A stretch of 64,000 bases of DNA from Dipteris shenzhenensis (lineage: Eukaryota > Polypodiophyta > Polypodiopsida > Gleicheniales), in assembly GCA_047967505.1 (NCBI GenBank), contig CM106540.1; one strand, 5' to 3'. Under the pieces are notes generated by a model. The model was given only the letters and a program-made list of their open reading frames with translations. It was not told the DNA's origin and did not search any database. Position numbers and translations under genes: made by a program. This document shows positions 1-10,830 of this stretch, piece by piece; the stretch's first letter is position 1, and each line of letters starts with the position of its first letter.

Positions 1-123
1 ATTTCCTAGCTTTCTGGTAACCCTCAATAGAAACAGGAGTAATTATAGAGAACAACACTTGCTCTTCAAAAACCTCCGTAACTCCTACTTCCTATGTAGA
101 CTCACTAGCCACTCTATCAAGAA

Positions 124-1560
124 TTGTCCTTTTTTATAAAAAAAAACAAGCCTCAAGTTCCCCCCACTCCCAAGACTCCTATGGTGCAATCAAAGAAATG
201 GGTGCTAAAGGTCCGTGCCAGTAATATAGAGAAGGCCCTTGACAATGTGGGACCTCCCTCTAGTCCTAAATCTTCCCATCAACAAGCTAAGTTAAAGTCC
301 CCACAGCCTCTTCTCACTAAGAACTCGTTTGATGCCTTAGGTGAGGATGAATCATGAAGAAGGCATGTGGAAAAAGAATAGCCACAAATCCAATCTAGGT
401 GTCGTTGGGGTAGGGGACCACCAGCCCTTGGATCAGAGAAAACCAGGATGATGACTTTGATCTTGGATGGGCCAAACACTTTGAAGAATATGTCATTAGA
501 AGCGATGATATGGCCATTGACAGCATGGTAGGTACAGACACAAAAGAAGAGCTTCTAAAGGTTTCCCAAGAGATCAAAGAGACCTCCTCCCAAAACTTAG
601 CCTTCATGGTGGTCCAAAACAAAAGAAGGCAATCCAAAATAGCCAGTGTAATAAGTGATAGCCCAAATCCCAGGGCTAGAAAGGGATCCAAAAAGAATGG
701 TAAGTAAAATAGTCTCTCTCCTCACCTATAATGTCAAGAGGCTTAGTGACCCTGGTAGAATTGAGGAACTCTCCTTCTGGCTGAGAGCCAACTCCCTCTC
801 CCCTTTGTTTTTAGCCCTTCGAGAGGTCAAAGTAATTGGACCCACTCTATAGGATAGACTTAAAAGAGTAGACAAAAGAAGAATATGGTTTACCACCAAT
901 CATGAGGATGGCAAAGGAGGTACAACTATAGGTATTCTTTCTCACTTTGGTGGATGTATTCTTCAGGAACAGGTTGACACTCAAGATAGATGGGTCTCGT
1001 TAATTTGCCTAATCAAAGGACAATGCTTTACTGTCACTTTTATCTCTGCCCTAATAGTTGTCAAGACAGAAAGAACACTTGGGACTCAATAGATGTAATC
1101 GGGGAAAAAGGTTTTCTCCTAGGAGACTTTAATATGGTCGAAAATAGCAAAGGCTGGCGGATGGAAAAGGGATTAGTTGTCAAGGGGGAAGAAAGGGAAG
1201 CTTGGGAAAATGTTAAGGAGCAACTTCATTTGGTTGACACTAGCAAAGAGGGCTCCTTCACTTGGTGCAATAGTCAAACTAGCCTCAATAGAAGAGAAGC
1301 TAGGCCAGACAAAATCTATCTTTCTCAAGACTTGTTGACTGAGATCTCTTCTCTTAGCAACAATACTCTTTCTACCCTTTCTATATCAAACCATAAACCT
1401 ATCACTCTCCAATGTGACTTTAGAATGGGAAGGCCTTCCACTTTCTTGGTTTAAGGCTGATCCTAAACTCCTTGGTCTTAGGAGTGTTCAAGAGAGGATC
1501 ATTCATGTTTAGGATGAACTACAAGCAACACTCTCCCTTATCAACAATGAAAGATATAGA
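124..1560 (+). mobile_element. LINE fragment: ORF1 tail and AP-like endonuclease, decayed
   Basis: Broken frames read as the 5' half of a plant non-LTR retrotransposon. The frame at 655-852 opens with the endonuclease start (LLTYNVKRL, then LREVK where the family has a catalytic E-T-K). The frame at 990-1454 carries GDFNMVEN, then RPDKIYLS and SNHKPI, which match the GDFN, R-x-D and SDH-x-P motifs of AP-type endonucleases in order; SDH has become SNH. Basic, proline-rich frames at 124-357 and 510-707 may be the tail of ORF1. Stops and frameshifts separate all pieces and no reverse transcriptase follows on this strand, so it is a dead 5' fragment. The motif order supports the family call; the exact ends are uncertain. 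Confidence 0.75.
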
Positions 1561-2003
1561 CGAGGATAAGGCCAACTAGGGTAGTCAGAGTCATCCAGCC
1601 AACAACAGATGACATAAACTCGAATCCTATGGAGATATGTGATAACCCGAAATGTCACGTCGATTTGTAGTCTGGGTGCTCCAAACTCAGTGACAACTAT
1701 ATGATGTGGTGGCTTACTAACGAATCATACGTACAAGCACAAGAACCTGGAGTTGCTTCACTCTCACCCAATCCACACTTAAGAGGTCAGGATTGCAACA
1801 TGGGCTGCCATACATACTTGATGGGCGAACCAAAGAGTCAAAAATAAGGGACTTGGTCCGTGGATCCTAAAAGTCAAAATGAATACACTATCTCTCTAGT
1901 CTAGTCGAGTGAGTGCTACATAACCCTTGCTCACCCGAGCCTACATTAATCATCACATCATGAAAATAGGCCATGAAAAAGGGACTCCCAAGTAGGTGTA
2001 TGA
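1561..2003. other. unassigned spacer between two LINE fragments
   Basis: No coding pattern, repeat or RNA gene is visible. It lies between the + strand endonuclease fragment and the - strand reverse transcriptase fragment. Confidence 0.4.
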
Positions 2004-2640
2004 TTACACAATCTCAACGGGGGCTCCGTTGAAGGAGAACTGCTCTCGGTGCATGGCGGAAGGGGATGTATTGAAGGTCATAACCTTGGTTCTACCAAGG
2101 TTGACCTCCAAACCATGAGTATCTGAATGAGGGCCCCCAACTAGAGAGCAACCCATCCCTCCTAGTGTCTTGATGATAGTCTCAAGCTCATCAATGTAGA
2201 GGCCAAATAGGGTTGGTGACAATGGGTAATCCCTATGGTGCTCATGATCTCATTTGTCCATCCTAAACCAATACGAACACAACTGGTTGAAACTCTCATA
2301 AAGGGCCATGATTGCTCGGATGATATCCGGATTATACATCAAATACTGTAGTTGTCTTATAAGTCAAGCTTGTGGAATTATATTAAAAGCTTTGTGAAAA
2401 TCCACAAAGCAATAGTAAACCCTTTGTTTCCTATGCTTGACCTCCTTGATGATACCTCTAAGGGTAAGTATATGATCAAGAGTCACATGATCTGTCCTAG
2501 ACTCATAGGATCTCCTGCTTTATGAATGGGAGTGATAGTGTTAAGGGTCCAAGTATCGGGGAAACCTTTACAGAAATCCTCATTAAATCACTTAGCCAAG
2601 ATCAAGGCCATGGTTTTTTATGCCTTATGCAATGAACTCA
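2004..2640 (-). pseudogene. LINE reverse transcriptase fragment, decayed
   Basis: The 72-codon frame at 2004-2222 starts MSPTLFGLYIDELE, the conserved palm-region block that follows Q-G-x-P-L-S in plant LINE reverse transcriptases, and ends with GLEVNLGRTKVM, matching the G-L-x-V-N-x-x-K-T-K-x-M block. Upstream on the same strand, to about 2640, translated pieces with many stops resemble the fingers and palm (for example FCKGFPDTWTLNTITPIHK). The catalytic F/Y-A-D-D segment is missing between the two blocks: the text jumps from the GGPHSD region straight to GLEVN. Orientation is opposite to the endonuclease fragment on the left, so this is a separate insertion. Confidence 0.7.
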
Positions 2641-4899
2641 GTGCATAGTCCATTTTGATCTTTGGCATGGCCATTATGGAGCTTAAGGGCTGCATAGGTA
2701 ACCCCTTTAGCTATGAAAAGTGTACAAGATGTGGGGCAGGGTATATTGTAGAGATCAGGTATTGGCTAGTGTGTGATTTGCATAAGAATACCAGAGTGTG
2801 CTGTAAGCAAGAGGAGTCAGAGAGCACCGTTCAAGGAACCTGTTCTCCGATTCTATTCATATTTCTCAAAGGCTCCCTATTGCCTCTTTTTCATGAGCTA
2901 TGTTTGATTGTCTCTGATATATCCATCTTATTTATGCATGTATTTCATTGTTATGGGTGCACGTTTTTATGAGTACATATGTTTGCATCTTTCTTATAGG
3001 GCATCCCGCTTAGGTTTTTGTGTGTTTATGCCTCTTATCTAGGTTTGCTATATGTAGAATTGTTTTGACATAGTTCGTTGTTTTTGTGTTTTGCAATGCC
3101 TCCAAATGTTGTTGTTCCAAGTAAACTGCAGTGCTTGATTTCTTGGTTTAAAAGTTTCTATTTTTTCTCTCTCTCGATTCACTATTTCTCATTGAATGTC
3201 TTTTTAAGTAGTTACATGTGTAATTTGTGGAGGTTTGTCCTACACAAGCTACCTCTTGCATGGATAAATACACATATATACATGCAAATGTATGTACATA
3301 TGTGTATACATGGTTACAAGTTACAAGCCAATTTTTGGAAGGATGGTTTAGGACCCCAACAATACTCCCTGTTGTCACTAGGGTATCAGGAGCTTGTGTT
3401 TTTCCCATAGCTACAACTTATAAGGCAACATCTGGAAGGATGGTTTAAGGACCTCAACGATACTCCTATTGTTATCAAGGCATCAGCAGCTTGTGTTTTT
3501 CCCTCATCATTAGTAATAATCTTCTTCAATAGAAACCCTAAGTTTATCGTAGATCTAGCAGAACCCTAACCCTAGAATAGAGTTGCTGTAGAGTTGCGGT
3601 ACAATTGCAGAAACCCTTACCATGATGTAGCTTCATAAGGTCAGGCATCATAGAGAGAGGTCACACCTCAAACACATATAGAGTTGGTTCACATGTGCAA
3701 CATTTGTGTGATTTTGTCATTGTCTTCTTGCAGTGTTGAAAAATTTTTAGCTGCATCTTCAAAATATACATGCATGTGGGTGCTTTCAAGCAAAAAAATC
3801 AACATTTCGTACAATCTTGGGATTTTGGCAATTGATAAGTTACACACTCTTAAGGCCAAGTTTATAGTTAAATTAAAAATGTTATGCTTGTCTTGGTTAT
3901 GCTAACTCTTCCTAGTACATTTAAACAATCAATGGCCTTTTTTTAAGATGAGTTTATGAATCTTGGCTAGCAAAAAGTTCTTGGGTTGAGTTAAATTTTT
4001 TTTGATAGACGTTGTTGGTTGTTTGCATTGAAACATATATTGAACACTTCAACATGACCAAGAGTACCCTCTACTATAATGTGGTTGCCATATCATCCAC
4101 TTGTGGGCCATGATCAATGTAGAAATTAAGCTCTAATTCCCATACTTGCTATCAAAAACATGCTTTTGCAGGAAGCAATAAGGATATCCAGAGTTATATG
4201 AGGAGATTGGATCATCATTTCAAGGTTTTTTCCAAGGGGATGAATTTGGCACTACGACTTGTCTTTTAGACACTGAGGCAGGCTCCAAGTGGTGCAAGAT
4301 TTGATGAATCTGAGAGAGAGGTAGATTTGTAGAGGACTTTGGTTCAGATATTTTATGATATACACAATCCAATTTGGGTGCTCGAGTGTCCTATAACACA
4401 GTTAAGGTTGCCATCATTTGAGGTAAGGGTAGGGCACATATTTCCAATGCGGGCCTAGGAGTACCTAAAAGAATTATGCCCTGACATACCACATATAAAT
4501 CACATGTTTAATGCTATTGTATGGGCAAAACCTATGGAGCAAGCTTCAGAGAGATTGTGCATTTGCTTCACCTAGAGTCCAGAACATCACACATTGACTC
4601 CTAGGATGTTGGATGCAAATTTGTTAGGTTAAAACATGCTTGAAGCGAATCACTATATGAAGGGAAACAATGTGGAACCATTGATTGCAAAGAGAGAAAT
4701 GCCAGAAGATGAAATGGTTCATTTGTTGAGTACGGAGATGAATACCATCATCGCAGAGGCAATTGTAAGTAGCAAATCTTCTTTAATTTCTAAAATTTTT
4801 ACCATCCTGTTGTTCCCTGTGTCCTTGAAATGTATTGGTATTAGAAAACTCTAGTTTTTGTTGGGGAATATTTGAACTCTAAACTCCTAGAAAACGATG
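2641..4899. other. no recognisable gene
   Basis: A-T rich sequence with only short open frames. A stretch at about 4160-4780 (+) reads as protein-like text broken by stops (around ECPITQLRLPSFEVRVGH and MLEANHYMKGNNVEPL), possibly a worn retroelement gag, but no domain is recognisable. Near 3330-3500 a short segment ending in 'gcttgtgtttttccc' occurs twice. Confidence 0.35.
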
Positions 4900-5690
4900 A
4901 CCTATTGAAATTATCTTTGTCTTTACAGCCTTTCTTTCATTGTATGCCTCCAGTTTCTTGAAAATTTTTGCCTTGGCCATAGCAGCCAAGAAATCCTTAA
5001 ATCCTGTCCCTTTCATCATTTATAAAAGATCCTCCTTGACACCTTTTGTTTGTGAGAGAGTCACATGTCACTTCAAGTGCATATTTATATAGATGCATGA
5101 ATTTTCTTTGTACTCATCTATAGAGAGATCATGCTTCCCTTCTTGAACCTATTTGAAATTATTAAATTCCATTTTTTTCCATGTAGTAATGAGGGGAACA
5201 ATACCTCTTTTTAGCTGTTGCTTGAAATCCTACCCAAGTGATAGGTTCATTTGGTTTTCCTCTAATCTATAGATGAGGTTTTCACCACAACTTTGTGACT
5301 CCATGGAGTTGTAGAGATACAATCTTTGCCTTTCCGACCTCATCAAATTCTTGTAGGGTGGAGAAATCTTGAAGCTTCTCAAGCCAAGCCTCAAGGTCTT
5401 CTCCAACCTTCTTCTCACTATCAAATTCTAAAAGTTTGGCCTTCTTAAAGGCTTGCCTAAGAGCCGTTTCAACAACATCCTCTTCAACTCTTGTTCTCTT
5501 TTGAGGTCTTGGTTCTACATCATCATCATTTCAAGGTATTTTCACATAAATACCGTTGTTGAGATATCCATTCATTTGGTTTCTTTCAGAAGTATCAGTC
5601 ACATCCTTGCCTTTGAATTATTTCAGCTCTTAAGTAAATGTTTGAATCAAAAGATCTTGTTCAGCCATTCTTCGTTGAGCCTCATCACTG
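4900..5690 (-). pseudogene. Ty3/Gypsy-type gag remnant
   Basis: Reading leftward from the primer-binding site at 5728-5740, the - strand starts with an ATG near 5690 (MADSDEAQRRMAEQDLL), then after a few stops the segment DLEAWLEKLQDFSTLQEF, then LHGVTKLW and FQATAKKRY. This is the normal order of a gag capsid region (a D-L-E-x-W-L-x-x-L-x-x-F block, then a W-x-x-F-x-x-x-x-x-x-R-Y block). Multiple stops and frameshifts mean it is not functional. It fades out near 4900; no protease or pol was found further left. Confidence 0.7.
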
Positions 5691-5727
5691 TCAGCCATCT
5701 ATCTCACTCACAATCAAGAATTCAACC

Positions 5728-5740
5728 GGCTCTGATACCA
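5728..5740 (-). other. primer-binding site, tRNA-iMet type
   Basis: The - strand reads TGGTATCAGAGCC, complementary to the 3' end of plant initiator methionine tRNA. It sits two bases inside the LTR that starts at 5743, which fixes the element's orientation (- strand) and places the 5' LTR on the right. Confidence 0.85.
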
Positions 5741-5742
5741 CA

Positions 5743-6025
5743 TGAGACGCTCCATACCTTGAAATCAAGATTGAATTTATAAAGAGAAGTAGAAAACTGA
5801 AATACGATAGAAGGAGACTTTGTATTAAATCAAAATTAGTTACAATCAATCCTAGATACACGACGGTACTCCATGTATGGAGCTCAAACCACCCGACCAC
5901 CCTCGAGCTATTCTCACTCTCACTCTCACTTGCATCATATTTCTCACTCTCACTCACATCAAGGTACAAAACTACTACTAACAAAACTACAAAAAAAAAG
6001 ATACACAAAAATGTGAAGCGTCACA
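5743..6025 (-). repeat. 5' LTR of the 4.9-6.0 kb Gypsy remnant
   Basis: A 283-bp segment that in element orientation starts TGTGACGCTTCACA and ends GAGCGTCTCA, the expected TG...CA ends, and abuts the primer-binding site. The first 14 bases form a short inverted repeat (TGTGACG/CTTCACA). No matching 3' LTR was seen to the left, so the element is truncated there. Confidence 0.7.
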
Positions 6026-6874
6026 CAAGTCGACTACTTTTGCAACCCAAAACTTCACATTCTATTTGCATCATCCAATTGTGAAACTACAACAAAACAA
6101 TCGACTTCTATATCTACTTGTCTCTCTTAATCGGTCCACAATATAGACTAATTTGATTCATTTCCAAAGACCGGAGCTAGGCATCAATCTTTCCCAACAT
6201 TTGTCCGAATCAAAGTGCTTTCTTCCTCAACGTCCTCTTCTCGTTATTTTTCAAGGTCTTTTATCAATGTGTTCCTTTAAATGGATTCTTGAGTTATTCA
6301 AGCTTTTTAAAAATTATGGACCAGTAACCAACTCTCATAAGAACAATCTTGAAGCAAACCATGTAGACCATGCCAATGAGTGTGACTATGGTAGCATATA
6401 AGGTCTGCGGTGTACATAGCTTGTGAAACAATATCCAACAGGGATTAAGCTACTGTCTCCAGGTTCTTTTTCTTGGTAATGTATAGAGTACAAAAGGACT
6501 ATTCCATATAAGGCTGAGGCACAGAGCTATGTAAGGAGCATAGATCAACGATCTCATGAGCCTTACCTTCGATAGATACCGGCAGAAGCATAGTCAAAAA
6601 TATCGGCATGGAGAACGTAGAATCATCAATAGCTTTATGCTTGGCGCACCTCTTGACATGGGCTTTGAGCTATCTACTAGTAGTTCATATAGCTCACAAC
6701 ACACGTGAGCATAAGAGTAGCTCTGACTGTGTAAGCATATGAGTAGCTCTGACTGTGTAAGCTCTCTACTGGACAATATGAAATAGACGTCTCAAACATT
6801 CATAAGATAGTGCAGTAGATAAGTTCACATAGGATATCAATACACCCACATCTGGTATTTTTGCCACATCGTGT
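6026..6874. other. spacer with a short tandem repeat
   Basis: No gene is recognised. A 26-bp unit beginning agcata and containing gagtagctctgactgtgta is tandemly duplicated at 6708-6733 and 6734-6759 with one mismatch visible. Confidence 0.5.
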
Positions 6875-9460
6875 GTGCATTCCTACGCAACACAAACCTC
6901 ATCAAAGCACACGTATGAAGAAGTACTAAAAAAGACCACAATTGTGGCAAGCTCAACCCGGTTGTTTCTGCATAAAATGTCCTCGGTGCTAGCCTTACAG
7001 GAAAATGTTAAGAGACCAGTAATTAAAGTGGGAGCTCTCAGTCTAGTAATCAATGCCCATCCTCACCTCACTAGGATCTAACTTATCCATGCTATTCTCA
7101 AATGACAAAGACGTCAAAGTACATGCCATTACTTAACAAAGTAGAAGAACGCCTCATCTCCATAAGAGTTCCCTTTGCCCAAATAAGAGAACTAACTTAC
7201 GAAGGGTTGTATAGTCTACACGGTAGTATCGTAAACGTGTTTGCATATGTGGATAGAGCACAATGCCTATTACCTCGCCTTTTAACCGACAATGCAATGC
7301 TCATGGTTACCATCAAGAGGAAATCAGAATCACAGTTCGTCGCCCTACATTAACAATGCATGCACTTCATGAACTACTTGAAACACCTCTGTACAAGTGA
7401 AATAGCATTCAAATAAATCCACCCTGGATGCAACATATATGTGCAATGCAAATATCAGAAAGGAATTGTGGTGATCCAATAGAGCAAGAGAATGTCAATG
7501 TGATAGAAGATGATTTACTTATGAACACTCTAGTGCATGGCATATATAGTAGCCAACAGGTTGTGGACTACCATTACAAACCTAGTTATTGCTCCATCGA
7601 AAGGATTCCTGCTGTTAAGCTTATTCAGAGACAAATATTGTGAAGAACTGGCATTCCCTACATTATTCTTTGAACGCCATGAAAACAATGCTAAGGCGTG
7701 ATCCCGAAATGCTCAGACATGTATTATAATTCTTCTTCATCATAGAATTTCAAAATAGATGAATCCAACATGACCATGTCTTGTTGTGGGTAGAAGGAGC
7801 ACCCCTTTATGAATCAATCCACAGACGATGACTTTGGTTATAATGCCTCTGCCTAGTCATGTCAATTCGAGTCACTATAGGAAAGTATACAAGACGTTTG
7901 CGTGTTCTTATCCAAGCAATCGACACTACAACTCACATTAGAAGAATTCTTTCACAATTTGGGAATCACAAAATAAGATTATGTCATGGCAATCTATCAC
8001 AACCCATGATTTTCCTCCGTAGGAAACCCAACAACATGTACACAAACAACTTCAACCCCACCATATCTAAATTATGGGAAGAAAATACTGATATACAATT
8101 CATTTTGAGCCCGCATGGGGCTACATCATATTGCACATCATACATTATTTAGATAGACAAAAAGAAACAAACGATGCAGTACAACTAGCCTCCAAAGAGA
8201 GCTTCAAAACAAGGGTAACTGTAGCAAAACACATAAGAAAAGTTGGGAATGCAATCTTGAACACACAGCATATTAGCTCACAACAAGCAGGGTACCTTAT
8301 GCTACCACTACCACTAAATAGCACAAACTGGGAATTTGTTTACATTAACACCAGTGCAGCCCCAGAATGCACTTTACTCTTGAAAAGATGCAAACAACTG
8401 GAGAAAATGGAACCCACGGATAACATCTTCTTTGATGACATCATATGTAAATACATGAAACAGTTAGTGGATCTACAAACTATTCTCCTTGCTAGTTACG
8501 CAAGTAACTACAGATTGAAAGCGAAATGTGAACAATAGAGAAAGAAAGCAAAAATTGTGCACTTCAATAACTACAATAAAAACAAAGACCCAGAGAACCA
8601 CTACAAAGAGCTATGCCTATGATACCTACCATTCCTAAGAGAAGAGCACACCCCCATGGAGGAGGAATTCCAAACTTGGCATGACTTCTACAATGCAAAT
8701 GAGGATATAATTTCAACCAATCATGCTAACAAAATCCTTTCATGCCTCATTATTGAGACGAAAACACAATCTACGACATCATCGACATCGACAAATGAAA
8801 TTCGTTTGCCAACAACAAAGAAATATGATATAGCAATTGATGCAACAAAAAGAAGGGCCAAAAAAAAAAAACACAATGCAATATAGACATTATCTCCAAT
8901 GACATTTTCTATACAAAATTGAGAAAGCTTAACAAGGACCAAAGAATTATTGTAGATGATGTAATGCTACAAAAAAGAATATGACTCGAAAAAAAATTAC
9001 ATCTGTTCTTATCCGAAAATGCTGGCATGGGGAAGACTTTCATTTTGATGCTCATCGTTCAAGGGCTACTTCGCAATTATTTCCATAGACAAGCAACAAA
9101 CATAGAAACACCAAGAGTCCTACTGTTAGCATATACTAGAATGATGCATATCAAATAGGCGGTACAATGATCCATGCCGCACTCCATCTACCACTAATGA
9201 TATCTAATTACACAAACATTTCAGTAGAAAAACTGCAAGAGTTGTCAATGCTATACAAAGACGTGGAGCTGATAGTCTTAGATGCGGTTTCCCTCATTGG
9301 ATTGAATACATTCATTGCAGCAGACATGCACATGCATGAAATTAAACACAACCACATAGAGCCATTTGGAGGGGTTGACGAATTCTGTGTAGTGATCTTT
9401 GCCAAGCAATCCCCACAAACGACTCGTGGATATTCCTTCAACAAACGACATCATTCGCTT
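6875..9460 (+). mobile_element. Helitron-type replicase/helicase remnant
   Basis: A series of + strand frames follows the order of a Helitron RepHel protein. At 7102-7353 the text EERLISIRVPFAQIREL and YSLHGSIVNVFAYVDR matches the N-terminal domain that precedes Rep in many Helitrons. At 7859-8152 come KPNNMYTNNFNPTISKLW and DIQFILSPHGATSYCTSY, and at 8131-8538 come VGNAILNTQHISSQQAGYL and PLNSTNWEFVYINTS, matching the Rep-helicase linker. From about 9010 the helicase begins with NAGMGKT (Walker A), then LIVLDAVSLIG where a D-E (Walker B) is expected, then HNHIEPFGGVDEFCVVIFA. The Walker B glutamate is lost and several stops interrupt the frame. The Rep HUH region could not be found. Family assignment is firm; function is lost. 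Confidence 0.8.
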
Positions 9461-9602
9461 TAATGTCAACCTTCTAAAGGGAGTGTGTTAAATATTATGA
9501 GCTCCAACAACCAATGCAGCAAGATAATAATCACTTTCTGCAAAAATTGAGCAAGATTCGAATCGGCACACAAAGCACAAAAGACCTTCACATACTACAT
9601 AG

Positions 9603-9712
9603 CCTATTCTGGAGACAGTCACAAAATAAACACACAATACCACACCTCTTTTACACACCTATTCTGGAGGCAGCCACAAAATAAACACACAATACCACCC
9701 CTCGTTTACACA
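9603..9712. repeat. 55-bp tandem duplication
   Basis: Copies at 9603-9657 and 9658-9712 both begin cctattctggag and end tttacaca, differing at about six positions. It lies just beyond the Helitron remnant. Confidence 0.85.
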
Positions 9713-10275
9713 AATGCAATGAAGGACATCCATAACAATTATGCTTTCTGCACACTTGAGACAGAACCACACTTTCTAAAAGCAATTGATATAAAGCATA
9801 GAACTTGTAGCAGGAATATAGCAATCCCCTTTCCAAGAGTTTAATCTGCTTCTTTTGAATAAGCACATCCCTTATCTGTTCTTTCCACAAAGAAAAGTTT
9901 GCCCCATCAAACTTTTTAATGCTGAAAGCTCCTTTTCAAACATAGAAGAGGATGCCATGATGCAAATAAAGCAAAATCCCTCTTTGCACACTCTTAATCT
10001 CCTTATTCCTTTTCCTCCAACGTTATGCTCTCTGTGGGCATTTCATTTCACTCACACAGAGGCAAGTGACATGTATGATAAATGATAGATATATCATTCA
10101 CCTTGTTTCAAAAAGGGCGAATACAATTTTGTATTTTCAAGACATGTTTGGCTTCCCATAGGTAAGTCTAAGAGAAGGCGATTCAACAAGAAGCGAAAAT
10201 GACCATTTTTTATTTTCAAAAAATCTTGATTTTTTATTGATTCACTTGCCTCTAGAAATCCTCCACATTTTTAGA
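9713..10275. other. AN upstream region, no gene recognised
   Basis: A-T rich sequence with no domain-bearing frame. It presumably contains distal promoter sequence for the AN gene starting at 10812; no clear TATA box was identified. Confidence 0.4.
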
Positions 10276-10277
10276 CA

Positions 10278-10310
<33 letters not shown>

Positions 10311-10344
10311 CGCTTTCAATTCATCTTCTCCCTCGCCTCCCCCC

Positions 10345-10375
<31 letters not shown>

Positions 10376-10430
10376 ATCGCTTTCAATTCATCATCTCCGC
10401 CCTCGCCCTCTCTCTCTCTCTCTCTCATTC
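10276..10430 (+). repeat. (CT)n tracts upstream of AN
   Basis: Three CT-dinucleotide runs are separated by near-identical spacers containing tcatcgctttcaattcatc. The spacer repeats make the block a three-fold tandem array rather than a single microsatellite. CT-rich tracts are common in plant core promoters and 5' leaders, so a regulatory role is possible but not shown. Confidence 0.8.
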
Positions 10431-10600
10431 TCACCGCTTTCAATGCATCATCTCCGCCCTCTTTGGCTATTTGGATCTTGGGGAGGCCTGATGTTTTGTT
10501 AGTAGTAAGTTGTGTAGCAAATGATGATGATGATGATGATGATGCTTCGTCTTCTTCGTATCTCTTTTTCATGTGAATTGAAAGCCCACCAAAAAAAAGA

Positions 10601-10830
10601 AGCTTTCATGGTGCTGAACTTCCGTCTGGATTGCTCTTGAAATTTGCGCAGACATTTTCCTTCATCGCAATGCTGCTCTCGAATTAGAGACCTGCGATGA
10701 CGAAGATCGACACAAAAGCTTTCATGGTGCTGAACTTCCGACTGGATTGCTCTTGAAATTTGCTCAGACATTTCCTTCATCGCAATGCTGCCGTCGAATT
10801 AGCGACCTGCGATGACGAAGATCGACACAC
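10601..10830 (+). repeat. 116-bp tandem duplication over the AN start codon
   Basis: Copy 1 starts agctttcatggtgctgaac at 10601 and copy 2 starts identically at 10717. Both run through tgcgatgacgaagatcgacaca. Differences by eye are a handful of substitutions and one single-base gap. Copy 2 contains the AN start codon at 10812; copy 1 contains the equivalent ATG at 10697. Confidence 0.9.
10697..10756 (+). CDS. upstream ORF in the AN leader (19 codons)
   Basis: The duplicated start codon gives MTKIDTKAFMVLNFRLDCS followed by TGA at 10754-10756. Its first six residues equal those of AN (MTKIDT), after which the duplication junction diverts the frame into former leader sequence. It ends 55 bases before the AN ATG. 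If the transcript starts upstream of 10697, this would be a translated upstream ORF that could dampen AN translation; if transcription starts between the copies it is silent. It is visible in sequence, but its use is unknown. Confidence 0.5.
   Translation: MTKIDTKAFMVLNFRLDCS

Noticed and set aside
6708-6759. Possible CRISPR-like or other array of short repeats
   Set aside because: There are only two adjacent copies with no spacers, in plant nuclear DNA.
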